From assembly GCA_043802345.1 (NCBI GenBank), contig JAZDLC010000168.1, positions 1 through 13,437 on the forward strand: 13,437 nt of DNA. Reading direction: 5' to 3'. The notes under the pieces are model-generated. The model ran no database searches. It was given only the letters and a program-made list of their open reading frames with translations, and was not told where the DNA came from. The position numbers and the translations under genes are program-made. This DNA comes from JAZDLC01 sp043802345. GTDB taxonomy: Bacteria; Planctomycetota; B15-G4; JADJEK01. How positions within the stretch are numbered: the first letter of the stretch is position 1; each line of letters opens with the position of its first letter. Positions 6,548 through 13,437 of this stretch are shown one piece after another.

Positions 6548-7147
6548 CTACGTGAGCTGTCCCTCGCGTAGAAGCCGGTTCATCTTGCGGAATCCCGCAT
6601 GGTCCTTGGTCCGCGCCCATTCGAACGCCGCGGACTCGTGATTGGTGATCCAGGCGCCGGCCTGTGCCATCCGCTCGAGGGCGTGACGCCGGTACTCCTC
6701 GCCACGGGAACTCACGCATTCCCAGCAGACGTGCACTTCCTGGCCGCTCCGCAATAATTCGATCACGGTCTGCATCACGCAGACGTGCGCCTCGATGCCC
6801 GCAACCACGACCTGGCGCTCGGCCAGGGTGACGCCGGGGCGGACCTCGCAAAGAGCCCGCTCGAACCCCGCGTCTCCGCAGCAGCCGAAGCTGGTCTTCG
6901 TGAGGAATCGCCTGTCCACCGTGAGTGCGTCGTAAGTCGAGCGCACGTCAGGATGTGTCGGGCCAAGCCCCTCTGGATACTGCTCGGTGAGTACGACCGG
7001 AACCGCGTGGATATCCGCCAGTTGCATGAGGCGCTGGGTCGCCTTGACCACCAGCCCCGGCCGGTGAATCATCTCCATCAGCTTGCCCTGGAGATCAATG
7101 ACAACAACCACACTCCGGCTTGCGTCCAGAAGTTCAACTTTCGACAT
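6548..7147 (-). CDS. Isochorismatase-family cysteine hydrolase (ISOC1/2-like)
   Basis: A 199-residue cytosolic hydrolase. The family's catalytic triad is visible: Asp18 in VVIDLQGKL, Lys84 in FLTKTSF and Cys123 in GIEAHVCVMQT, with the conserved turn just before the cysteine. TEQYPEGLG and the C-terminal SRGEEYRRHALERM segment are closest to the ISOC1/ISOC2 branch, whose natural substrates are poorly known, rather than to nicotinamidases or true isochorismatases. No siderophore or phenazine genes are nearby to support isochorismate as substrate. Start chosen at ATG 7147, with AAGGA 7 bases upstream; the frame stays open to a GTG at 7237 but that codon has no ribosome site. It follows the SGNH gene by 103 bases on the same strand. 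Confidence 0.88.
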   Translation of the reverse strand: MSKVELLDASRSVVVVIDLQGKLMEMIHRPGLVVKATQRLMQLADIHAVPVVLTEQYPEGLGPTHPDVRSTYDALTVDRRFLTKTSFGCCGDAGFERALCEVRPGVTLAERQVVVAGIEAHVCVMQTVIELLRSGQEVHVCWECVSSRGEEYRRHALERMAQAGAWITNHESAAFEWARTKDHAGFRKMNRLLREGQLT

Positions 7148-7250
7148 GGCGGCGTCCTTGCTGCGTTCAAAGGCCAGGCCCAAGCGCTCCAGAATAGCCT
7201 CGGGGCATCCTGTCGTCTCCCGTTCTGTCGGGATCACCTGGCGACGATCT

Positions 7251-8249
7251 TCACCGGGTGTGGCTCTTCGGAGTGAACAGGCCCTCGCGTTGCAGGTACT
7301 CCGCGAACCAGCGTGAGACCTTGTGGGTCGGATGCCAGTGGTCGTTCTCGATCTGCTGGATCTCGACGCCCGCCTTCAGGGCCTCCACCATCGGCGCGGT
7401 CAGATCGAAGGTTCGGATCCGCAGCGCGTCGAGGATCTCGCGCGCCTGCTTGTGGTTCTTCTCTTCCTGCGGGGTCCACTTGTCGAGCGGCTTCATGATT
7501 GGCAGGAGCAGCACCGTCAGCGGAATGCCATCCTCCCGGGTCAGTTCCCGCAATCGCGCCAGGCTGTCCCGAACCTCCGCGGCAATCTCCTCGTCCTGCT
7601 TGCCTCCCAGGAACCACGCCCCGAGCACGATCCGGTAGAGGATGCAGTGCTCGAACAACGTTCTGGAAATCCGTCCGAGACGGCCGTGAGGACTGAAAAC
7701 GACCAGCTTGCCGTCGTCGTAGAACGCAACCGGCGTCGTTTCGAAATCGTTGTTGTGGAACGTCAGGATGACATGGTCCGGCTTGATCGCGCGGTTGAAC
7801 TGCTCGTAGTACCGCACCTCTTGCGGCGTATTGAACGACTCCACGCCGGCGTTCCAGTACTCGAAGCCCTCGCTCCCGTAGACGTTCCGAAGCGCCGTGT
7901 CGATCCGCCTGCGCGCGGTGGCGGAATCGCCGATGAACAGCAGGCGCTGCCGCGCCGGGTCCTTCTCCAGCTCGTATTCATTCTTGAGCGTGCCGTATTC
8001 CGAGTAGCGCGCGCCGAGGACGGGCCGGAAGCCGAAGGCCGGGTCGATGACATACTGTCCGCTCAGGTCGCGAGGGCTTTCCCGCTTCCAGTGCAGCTCT
8101 CGCCCGGCCGCGAACAACCCGTACGGACTGAGCCAGCGCAGCGCCAGCTCGCCGAGCGCCAGCGTGACCACGGTCGCCGCCAGCGCGAGTGCGACCTTCT
8201 TCAGCCAGCACACTCGCCGCGAGGATCCGTACCGGTCCGCATCGAACAT
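7251..8249 (-). CDS. Membrane-anchored SGNH/GDSL hydrolase-like protein
   Basis: A 332-residue protein with a positively charged N-terminus and one hydrophobic segment (about 18-40), so it is probably an inner-membrane anchor or uncleaved signal holding the domain outside the cytoplasm. The SGNH blocks are in order: GDS with Ser109, NAGV with Gly135, HNND with Asn166/167, and the C-terminal DHWHP giving Asp303 and His306. A complete set predicts an esterase or deacetylase, often acting on envelope polysaccharides in such anchored proteins. The ATG at 8249 has no Shine-Dalgarno but stands 6 bases after an extended -10, suggesting a leaderless message. A GTG at codon 13, just before the hydrophobic segment, is the alternative start. 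It lies 48 bases after the alcohol dehydrogenase gene. Confidence 0.82.
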   Translation of the reverse strand: MFDADRYGSSRRVCWLKKVALALAATVVTLALGELALRWLSPYGLFAAGRELHWKRESPRDLSGQYVIDPAFGFRPVLGARYSEYGTLKNEYELEKDPARQRLLFIGDSATARRRIDTALRNVYGSEGFEYWNAGVESFNTPQEVRYYEQFNRAIKPDHVILTFHNNDFETTPVAFYDDGKLVVFSPHGRLGRISRTLFEHCILYRIVLGAWFLGGKQDEEIAAEVRDSLARLRELTREDGIPLTVLLLPIMKPLDKWTPQEEKNHKQAREILDALRIRTFDLTAPMVEALKAGVEIQQIENDHWHPTHKVSRWFAEYLQREGLFTPKSHTR

Positions 8250-8255
8250 CCGGTC

Positions 8256-8264
8256 ACTCTATCA
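8256..8264 (-). promoter_or_regulatory. Extended -10 promoter placed for leaderless transcription of the SGNH gene
   Basis: Read on the minus strand this is TGATAGAGT, matching TGnTAnnnT. Six bases separate the hexamer from the ATG at 8249, so transcription should start at or next to the A of the start codon. There is no ribosome site in between. Confidence 0.45.
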
Positions 8265-8297
8265 CCACTGTCGGCCACGGGCTGCCACTGCCACCCG

Positions 8298-9326
8298 TCA
8301 AGGAGTGATCACGGTCCGAATACCCTCACCGAATCGCTCGAGATCGTCCAGGACCGCATTGATCGCGGCCGCGTCGAGGGGCACGGTGCGAGTCATCACA
8401 TGCGAGAGATCGAGCTTACCCGTTCGCGCCAGTTCGGTCAGCTCGGGGATTTCGCTCGCAAGATGGTCAGAAACACCGATGACCTCATTCTCCCGCGCAA
8501 TCAACTCGCGAAACGAATCGAGCTCGAGCGCTCGGTCCGTGATCCCGGCGATGGCGGCGCGACCGCGGATCGCCAGCGACCGCACCGCCTGCCGCATGGT
8601 CTCGGGCAGTCCGATCAGCTCGAGGGCCACATCGACGCCATGCCCCTCCGTCCTGCGCCTGATCTCCGCCACCGGATCGCTTTCGGCCGCATTCACGGGG
8701 ATCGCGCCCAGACGCTCGGCCAACAGCAGCTTCCCGGGACGGATATCGACGGCGTACACCTCTCTTGCCGCGAACGCCCGCGCCAACTGCACCGCGGAGA
8801 GGCCAAGGCCTCCGGCGCCGAAGATCGCAACGCTCTCGCCCGGCTGGTGCCGGGCCTTGCGCAGGGCGTGCAGGGATGTCGCCGCCGAACACATGAGCAC
8901 GGCGCCCCACTCAAACGGGACCTCCTCCGGCAATGAGAAAACGCTTCGCGCCGGCACGCAGACGGCTTCCGCGTATCCTCCGTCCCTCAGCTTGCCGAGC
9001 ATCTCGCCGGCCGCGCAGAACTGCTCGTGTCCTTCCTTGCAGAAGCGGCACTCGCCGCAAGTCACCAGGTAGTGCAGACAGACGCGGTCGCCCGGGACAA
9101 AACCGGTCACGTCCGCACCGACTTCTTCGACGACGCCCGCGATCTCGTGCCCGGGAGTGACCGGCATCGCCCCGACCGAGCCGAGTCCTGAGCGGTAGTG
9201 GGCATCCGAGTGGCAGATCCCGGCCGCCTTGATCCTCACCAGGACGTCGCTGGCGCCGGCTTTCGGAACCTCGATCTCCTGTTGCTCCAGCGGCCGTCCC
9301 TGTTCGACGATGCGTACTGCCTTCAT
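8298..9326 (-). CDS. Zinc-dependent alcohol dehydrogenase, medium-chain family
   Basis: A 342-residue cytosolic oxidoreductase interconverting alcohols and aldehydes or ketones. Catalytic zinc ligands Cys38 (GICHSD), His60-Glu61 (PGHEIAG) and probably Cys146 are present. The structural zinc loop has Cys90, Cys93, Cys96 and Cys104. The Rossmann motif GAGGLG is at 170-175, and Asp194 at the end of the second strand favours NAD over NADP. The length is normal for bacterial ADHs of this class. Start chosen at ATG 9326 because GAGGA lies 8 bases upstream; a GTG two codons earlier is too close to that site. It lies 45 bases after the macrodomain gene and 48 before the SGNH gene, so co-transcription is plausible. 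The substrate cannot be read from sequence. Confidence 0.93.
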   Translation of the reverse strand: MKAVRIVEQGRPLEQQEIEVPKAGASDVLVRIKAAGICHSDAHYRSGLGSVGAMPVTPGHEIAGVVEEVGADVTGFVPGDRVCLHYLVTCGECRFCKEGHEQFCAAGEMLGKLRDGGYAEAVCVPARSVFSLPEEVPFEWGAVLMCSAATSLHALRKARHQPGESVAIFGAGGLGLSAVQLARAFAAREVYAVDIRPGKLLLAERLGAIPVNAAESDPVAEIRRRTEGHGVDVALELIGLPETMRQAVRSLAIRGRAAIAGITDRALELDSFRELIARENEVIGVSDHLASEIPELTELARTGKLDLSHVMTRTVPLDAAAINAVLDDLERFGEGIRTVITP

Positions 9327-9371
9327 GATCACCTTCCTCGAACAGACGCCCGGAAGCGCCTACTGTACCGG

Positions 9372-9896
9372 TCACTCGGTCCGCGCCGCGGCCTTGAGCG
9401 CGGCCTCGACCTCCGGGTCGAACGCCGTCAGCAACACCTGCTGGAAACCCCCTCGCTCCTTGAGGACCTGACCGATCTCGCGCCACGCGATCCGGGCTGC
9501 CAGAGACACGGGAAAACCGTAGATGCCGCAGCTGATCGCCGGGAAGGCAATCGTCTCCACGTCGTGCTGGACGGCCAGGCTCATGCAGTTCCGGTAGCAC
9601 GCTGCCAGGTCTTCCTCTTCTCCCTCGCTCCCGCCCCGCCAGATCGGCCCCACGGTGTGGATCACATGGCGAGCCGGCAGGGCGAGACCGGGAGTCATCC
9701 GCGCCTCGCCGGTCCGACACCGCACTCCCGGGGCGACTTCCGGCAGGGCCCGGCACGCGGCGAGGAGTTCAGGGCCCGCCGCCCGGTGAATGGCCCCATC
9801 AACCCCCCCGCCGCCGAGCAGCGTGGTGTTCGCCGCGTTGACAATGGCGTCGACTTCCAGTCGTGTGATGTCATCTGTCACGATTCTCACCCGCAT
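9372..9896 (-). CDS. Macrodomain protein, O-acetyl-ADP-ribose deacetylase type (YmdB-like)
   Basis: A 174-residue single-domain cytosolic protein that should bind ADP-ribose and hydrolyse O-acetyl-ADP-ribose or remove ADP-ribose from targets. Diagnostic motifs are Asp9 in the DDIT strand, NAAN (20-23), GGGGVDGAIHRAAG (28-41) with the catalytic-loop Asp33, the TPG...L-PARHVIHTVGP strand (68-84), and SCGIYGFP (122-129). This combination is typical of the MacroD/YmdB class. Start chosen at ATG 9896 because a purine-rich AAGGAGGGAGG lies 8-11 bases upstream. It diverges from tatA across 63 bases and is the first gene of the minus-strand run. No ADP-ribosyltransferase partner is visible in the window. 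Confidence 0.93.
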   Translation of the reverse strand: MRVRIVTDDITRLEVDAIVNAANTTLLGGGGVDGAIHRAAGPELLAACRALPEVAPGVRCRTGEARMTPGLALPARHVIHTVGPIWRGGSEGEEEDLAACYRNCMSLAVQHDVETIAFPAISCGIYGFPVSLAARIAWREIGQVLKERGGFQQVLLTAFDPEVEAALKAAARTE

Positions 9897-9943
9897 CCTT
9901 GGGCCTCCCTCCTTTTCTCTCTCTGCAACGACCCCCGGCTGCC

Positions 9944-9952
9944 TGGTACACT
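9944..9952 (+). promoter_or_regulatory. Extended -10 promoter placed for leaderless transcription of tatA
   Basis: TGGTACACT matches TGnTAnnnT and is nearly the same as the radical SAM promoter TGGTACGAT. Seven bases separate the hexamer from the ATG at 9960, putting the transcription start at or next to the start codon. A poor -35 (CTGCAA, 9923-9928) is spaced by 18. No Shine-Dalgarno lies before the ATG. Confidence 0.5.
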
Positions 9953-9959
9953 GCTCCCC

Positions 9960-10379
9960 ATGGCCCCGTTCGTACATGTCGCCTTCCTGGACGTCGGCTC
10001 GCAGGAGATGGTCGTGATCATGATCGTCGCCCTGCTCATCTTCGGCGGGCGCCTCCCTGAAGTCGCCCGCAATTTTGGGCGGACCGTCGGGGAGTTCAAG
10101 CGCTCCGCCCAGAAGCTGACCCGGGAGTTTCGCTACGATATGGACGATATTTCTCCGCTGCCGTACGAGCCGCCTCCGGCCATCAAGAAGTGGCGTTCCA
10201 AGGCCCTGACCGCCGCCGAGACAGAACCGGACGGTCAGCGGGACGCGTTGGAGACGGCTCCTGAGACGGCAGACGAGACGGCGGCAGAGCCTCCGGATGG
10301 CCCACCGGTCGTCGATCGAACGGAATTAGCTCCTCAATCAGAGGGCTTTAAGTCCCCACCAAACCCATCGAAGAGCTGA
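9960..10379 (+). CDS. tatA: Sec-independent twin-arginine translocase subunit TatA/TatB
   Basis: A 139-residue membrane protein that forms the pore-like part of the Tat system for folded proteins. A single N-terminal helix (about 16-28) has the usual Glu near its start (Gln15-Glu16), then the hinge FGGRLPEVAR (28-37) and an amphipathic helix to about residue 58. The C-terminal tail is acidic and Pro/Ala-rich. TatA and TatB cannot be separated by eye; the FG hinge and the tail length allow either. tatC is not in the window. The N-terminus is about ten residues longer than usual, but no better start with a ribosome site is seen, and the promoter position supports ATG 9960 as a leaderless start. 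Its last 46 bases overlap the convergent MshEN gene. Confidence 0.88.
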   Translation: MAPFVHVAFLDVGSQEMVVIMIVALLIFGGRLPEVARNFGRTVGEFKRSAQKLTREFRYDMDDISPLPYEPPPAIKKWRSKALTAAETEPDGQRDALETAPETADETAAEPPDGPPVVDRTELAPQSEGFKSPPNPSKS

Positions 10380-10876
10380 TCGAACTTCTGCGAGAGCTCC
10401 TTGGTCACCTTCTCGAGTGGGAACCTCTCCGACAGGCTCTTCTGAATATCGCTGGTCAGTGCCACGTACAGCCCGACTTCATACCCCGTTGACTCTTCGA
10501 TCTCGGTGACCACGTCCTCCGAGATGTCTCCCGCAGTGGCAAGCACCAGGCATTTCCCAAACAGGTCAATGGGTATGATGCGGTGCTGATGAAGGAAGGC
10601 GTGGGGAAGCAAGGAGACGACGCTCCGAGGGATGTCGTACAGCGTTGTGTAGATAAAAGGAAGTTGAAGCTGCATTACCATGCACTTCGCAACTTCCCAC
10701 TCCGTCACGTAGCCGGACGCCACCAGGATCTCTCCCAGCAGGGTCCCACTCGCCTTCTGCTCCTCCTTGGCTCCCTCGAGCTGCTCCAGGCTGAGATACC
10801 CTTCTTCGACCAGGATCTCTCCCAGCTTCTTCCTGCGGCTCAGCCGGTTTCCGAATGCTCTGCGAATTGCTGCCAA
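10334..10876 (-). CDS. Stand-alone MshEN (GspE N-terminal) domain protein
   Basis: A 180-residue protein consisting almost only of the MshEN domain that precedes the ATPase in GspE/PilB/MshE secretion and pilus motors. Two helical repeats carry the nucleotide-binding pattern: KLGEILVEEG...Q (17-40) and LLGEILVASG...Q (46-69). The second half (about 95-150) has the usual IDLFGKCLVLATAGD and TGYEVGLYVALTSDI strands. There is no Walker box. Some MshEN domains bind cyclic di-GMP through an Arg before the first LG; here it is Lys17, so binding is uncertain. The likely role is an adaptor or sensor. Start taken as TTG 10876 with GGAG 8 bases upstream; the frame stays open about 35 codons further to a TAG. 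It lies 138 bases after gyrB. Confidence 0.8.
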   Translation of the reverse strand: MAAIRRAFGNRLSRRKKLGEILVEEGYLSLEQLEGAKEEQKASGTLLGEILVASGYVTEWEVAKCMVMQLQLPFIYTTLYDIPRSVVSLLPHAFLHQHRIIPIDLFGKCLVLATAGDISEDVVTEIEESTGYEVGLYVALTSDIQKSLSERFPLEKVTKELSQKFDQLFDGFGGDLKPSD

Positions 10877-11014
10877 GACAGGGTCTCCAGGATCTCCGTC
10901 GTCTGCAGGCCATTGAAGAACGGCGTCCAGGCCGGTGGCCGAGTCGCACGCACTCTCAACTCTCTGCTAGATCGGAACAGATCCCGTCCGGCCTGAAGGG
11001 GATTCTCTCCGTCT

Positions 11015-13437
11015 TCAAACGTCCAGGTTGCGGACCTCCAGGGCATGCTTCTCGATGAAGTTCCGTCGCGGCTCCACATTCTCCCCCATCAGCACGGTAA
11101 AGAGGTTGTCGGCGAGGACGTCATCCTCCAGCCGCACCCGGTAGAGAGTGCGGGTTTCCGGGTCCATGGTCGATTCCCACAGTTGGTCCGGGTTCATCTC
11201 GCCCAGGCCCTTGTACCGCTGGATGTCGGTGGCTCCTCTGCCCGCGTCCCGAGCGATTGCCAGGAGCTCGCTGAGGGCGCTGACCGACTCTTCCCGGCTG
11301 CCGAGCACGAGTCCGTACCTCCCGGCGGTCTCACCATTCCCCAGGTAGTCCTTGGTACCAAACCCGAACTCTCCCAGCCCGGAAATCGCCTTCCTGAGGA
11401 GCTCCCGGTCGCGGAACTCGTGCAGATAGAGGTCCGCATCGCTTCGCGGCTCCGCTGCAGTGGCGACGATCAGATCCCGGCCCAGCCCCTGCTTCACTCC
11501 CTCCAGGAAGCGGTCGAGCGCCTCCTCTTTGCTGAAGAAGTGCTTGGGCTGATCGAGCACCTGGACCATGTAGAGAGGGAGCGTCCCCTCCTCGTCCGCC
11601 GCGCGGATGTAGTCCGCGATCGAGATGTCTCGCGCGGACGCCACGGCGACATGGGCGGCATGTTCCATCTTCTCCAGGACCGCGTGGAGAGCGTGAAGCC
11701 GTTCTCCTTCAAAACACCTCCCTTCGCTCCCTTCGGGCGCCCAACGATCCACGAACTGCGCCTCAGCCAGCCCTTCCTCGAGAAGCGCCCCGGCCAGTTC
11801 CTTCTCGGAGTGGATGTACCTTTCTCGCCGGCCCTTCTTCAGCTTGTACAGCGGCGGCGCCGCGACATAGATCCGCCCCGCCTCGATCAGCGGCTTCATG
11901 TGCCGGTAGAAGAAGGTCATCAGCAGGGTTCGGATATGCGATCCATCCACATCGGCGTCGGTCATGATGATGACCTTGCCGTACCGGAGATTCTCGATGT
12001 CCAATCCCTTCGAGTCGGCGGTCTCCGCCCCGAAGCCCGCGCCGAGCGCCGTGATGATGGTGGTGATTTCCGTGTGGCTCAGCATCTTCTCGAGCCGGGC
12101 CTTCTCCACATTCAGGATCTTGCCTCGGAGCGGCAGGATGGCCTGGTACTTCCGATCCCGGGCCTGCTTGGCGGAACCGCCGGCGGAGTCGCCCTCCACC
12201 AGGAATAACTCAGTTTCCACGTTGCTCTTGGACTGGCAGTCGGCCAGCTTGCCGGGCAGGTTGCTGCTGAGCAGCGCGCCCTTCCGGCGGACCAGATCGC
12301 GGGAGCGGCGGGCCGCTTCCCTGGCTCGCTGGGCGGTCAGCGCCTTGTTGACCATCGCCTTCGCCGTGGCCGGGTTCTCCTCCAGGTACCTGGAGAGCGC
12401 CTCATTGACCATGGTTTCCACAATGCCCTGAACGTCTCGGTTGCCGAGCTTGATCTTCGTCTGGCTTTCGAACTGCGGGTCCGGATGGTGCAGGCTGATC
12501 ACTGCCGCGAGTCCTTCCCGCACATCGTCTCCTTCCGGCAGCCCATCTTCCTTCGCGAGATTCTTGCGCCGCGCATAGCTGTTCACCGCCCGGGTCAGTG
12601 CCGAGCGGAAACCACTGAGATGGGTCCCTCCCTGAATCGTGTTGACGTTGTTGACGAACGTGTACACATCCTCCCTGAAGCCGTCATTGTGCTGCATGGC
12701 GACCTCGAGGAGAATCTCTCCCGATTTTCCTTCCTCTTTCTCCGCCTTCAGCGGCACACTCTTCTGGAAGTGGATGATCTCCTTGTAGACGGCGCCCTTG
12801 TTTTTGTTCAGGAGATCCACGAACGAGCGTAGCCCCTCCGGATAGTAGAAGTTCTCCGTCCTCTTCTTGGCCTCGTCCGTGATCCCGATCTTGAGCCCGC
12901 TCGCTCCCATCAGGAAGGACATCTCCCGCAGTCGCTTCGAGAGCACCTCGAAGGAATACTCGGTCGTCTCGAAGATGGTCTCGTCCGCCCGGAAGGTGAT
13001 GTGCGTGCCCCGCGACTTGGTCGTTCCGATCTCTCGGAGTTCCGTGGTCTTCTTCCCCTTGCTGTACCGCTGACGGTAGATCCGGCCACCACGGTGGATT
13101 TCAACCTCGAGCCACTCGGAGAGCGCATTCACCACCGACGCGCCCACTCCATGAAGACCGCCGGAGACCTTGTAGGTCTTGCTATCGAACTTGCCCCCGG
13201 CATGCAGGCGGGTCATGACCAGTTCGACGGCCGGCATGTTCTGCTCGGCATGCATCTGAACCGGGATCCCCCTTCCATTGTCTCGCACGGAAACCGACCC
13301 ATCGGCATTCAACATCACCTTGATTTCATTGCAGTATCCCGCCAGCGCCTCATCAATGGAGTTGTCCACGATTTCAAACACGAGATGATGAAGACCGCCG
13401 GAACCGGTGTCCCCGATGTACATGGCCGGCCGATGGC
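11015..13437 (-). CDS. gyrB: DNA gyrase subunit B, 5' end cut by the window edge
   Basis: The ATPase and TOPRIM subunit of type IIA topoisomerase, which introduces negative supercoils with GyrA. 806 residues are visible. Before the internal MYIGDT the frame continues HRPA to the edge, matching the RKRPAMYIGDT of GyrB, so the true start lies about 30-40 codons outside. Numbering from that Met: the ATP site has Glu17 and DNSIDEA (20-26), DNGRGIP and HGVGASVVNALS; TOPRIM has Glu410 in EGDSAGG and DADVD (489-493); the tail has RYKGLGEMNPDQLW. The total exceeds the short 640-residue form because of an extra region at roughly residues 530-710, placed like the insert of Escherichia coli GyrB. ParE is the main alternative, but the insert and tail favour GyrB. 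gyrA does not follow. Confidence 0.94.
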   Translation of the reverse strand, partial: HRPAMYIGDTGSGGLHHLVFEIVDNSIDEALAGYCNEIKVMLNADGSVSVRDNGRGIPVQMHAEQNMPAVELVMTRLHAGGKFDSKTYKVSGGLHGVGASVVNALSEWLEVEIHRGGRIYRQRYSKGKKTTELREIGTTKSRGTHITFRADETIFETTEYSFEVLSKRLREMSFLMGASGLKIGITDEAKKRTENFYYPEGLRSFVDLLNKNKGAVYKEIIHFQKSVPLKAEKEEGKSGEILLEVAMQHNDGFREDVYTFVNNVNTIQGGTHLSGFRSALTRAVNSYARRKNLAKEDGLPEGDDVREGLAAVISLHHPDPQFESQTKIKLGNRDVQGIVETMVNEALSRYLEENPATAKAMVNKALTAQRAREAARRSRDLVRRKGALLSSNLPGKLADCQSKSNVETELFLVEGDSAGGSAKQARDRKYQAILPLRGKILNVEKARLEKMLSHTEITTIITALGAGFGAETADSKGLDIENLRYGKVIIMTDADVDGSHIRTLLMTFFYRHMKPLIEAGRIYVAAPPLYKLKKGRRERYIHSEKELAGALLEEGLAEAQFVDRWAPEGSEGRCFEGERLHALHAVLEKMEHAAHVAVASARDISIADYIRAADEEGTLPLYMVQVLDQPKHFFSKEEALDRFLEGVKQGLGRDLIVATAAEPRSDADLYLHEFRDRELLRKAISGLGEFGFGTKDYLGNGETAGRYGLVLGSREESVSALSELLAIARDAGRGATDIQRYKGLGEMNPDQLWESTMDPETRTLYRVRLEDDVLADNLFTVLMGENVEPRRNFIEKHALEVRNLDV

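Noticed and set aside
7148..7237. 30-codon N-terminal extension of the isochorismatase-family protein from GTG 7237
   Set aside because: The extension reads plausibly as protein but the GTG has no ribosome site, whereas ATG 7147 has AAGGA at 7 bases and the family fold starts there.
7323..8936. Plus-strand open frame of 537 codons across the SGNH and ADH genes
   Set aside because: It is antisense to two genes with complete catalytic motifs, has Arg/Pro/Gln-rich low-information sequence and no ribosome site. Such frames are expected at this GC content.
9198..9959. In-frame upstream extension of tatA
   Set aside because: It is antisense to the ADH start and the macrodomain gene, and the TatA helix begins only after 9960.
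11045..12208. Plus-strand open frame of 387 codons opposite gyrB
   Set aside because: It is antisense to the conserved TOPRIM and C-terminal parts of GyrB and shows no domain of its own.

Overview
The window is GC-rich, gene-dense bacterial chromosome. It carries a gyrase B gene, a TatA/TatB-type translocase subunit, a secreted zinc peptidase with an AxA-type signal peptide and several soluble enzymes. The signal peptides, Tat subunit and secretion-type MshEN fold suggest a two-membrane lineage. The C-terminal module of the peptidase resembles one I associate with Planctomycetota-type and similar high-GC environmental bacteria. No 16S or other decisive marker is present, so Acidobacteriota, Eisenbacteria, Planctomycetota and Myxococcota-like hosts all remain open.

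Layout, left to right. A divergent gene may begin on the minus strand at base 34 and run off the left edge; its 11 visible residues look like a nitroreductase start. Then: M14 carboxypeptidase (+, 227-1957); YfhO-type membrane protein (-, 1973-4498); a 264-base divergent control region; radical SAM protein (+, 4763-5998). A five-gene minus-strand run follows, in transcription order macrodomain hydrolase (9896-9372), zinc alcohol dehydrogenase (9326-8298), SGNH hydrolase-like membrane-anchored protein (8249-7251), isochorismatase-family hydrolase (7147-6548) and tandem-ACT protein (6436-6023). TatA (+, 9960-10379) diverges from the macrodomain gene and overlaps tail-to-tail with a stand-alone MshEN protein (-, 10876-10334), which lies downstream of gyrB (-, 11015 to the right edge, 5' end missing).

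How it works together. Most genes look like independent housekeeping or accessory functions, not one pathway. The minus-strand run has gaps of 45-111 bases and at least two candidate internal promoters, so it is probably several transcription units. The most consistent signal is regulatory: four start regions carry an extended -10 element (TGnTAnnnT). Before tatA and the SGNH gene it ends 6-7 bases from the ATG with no Shine-Dalgarno, implying leaderless mRNAs. Before the radical SAM and ACT genes it implies leaders of about 58 bases with Shine-Dalgarno sites. The radical SAM promoter is also flanked by inverted repeats, and the protein carries a Cys-rich SPASM-like segment in front of, not behind, its radical SAM core. 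I see no CRISPR array, transposase, tRNA, rRNA or recognisable defence system.
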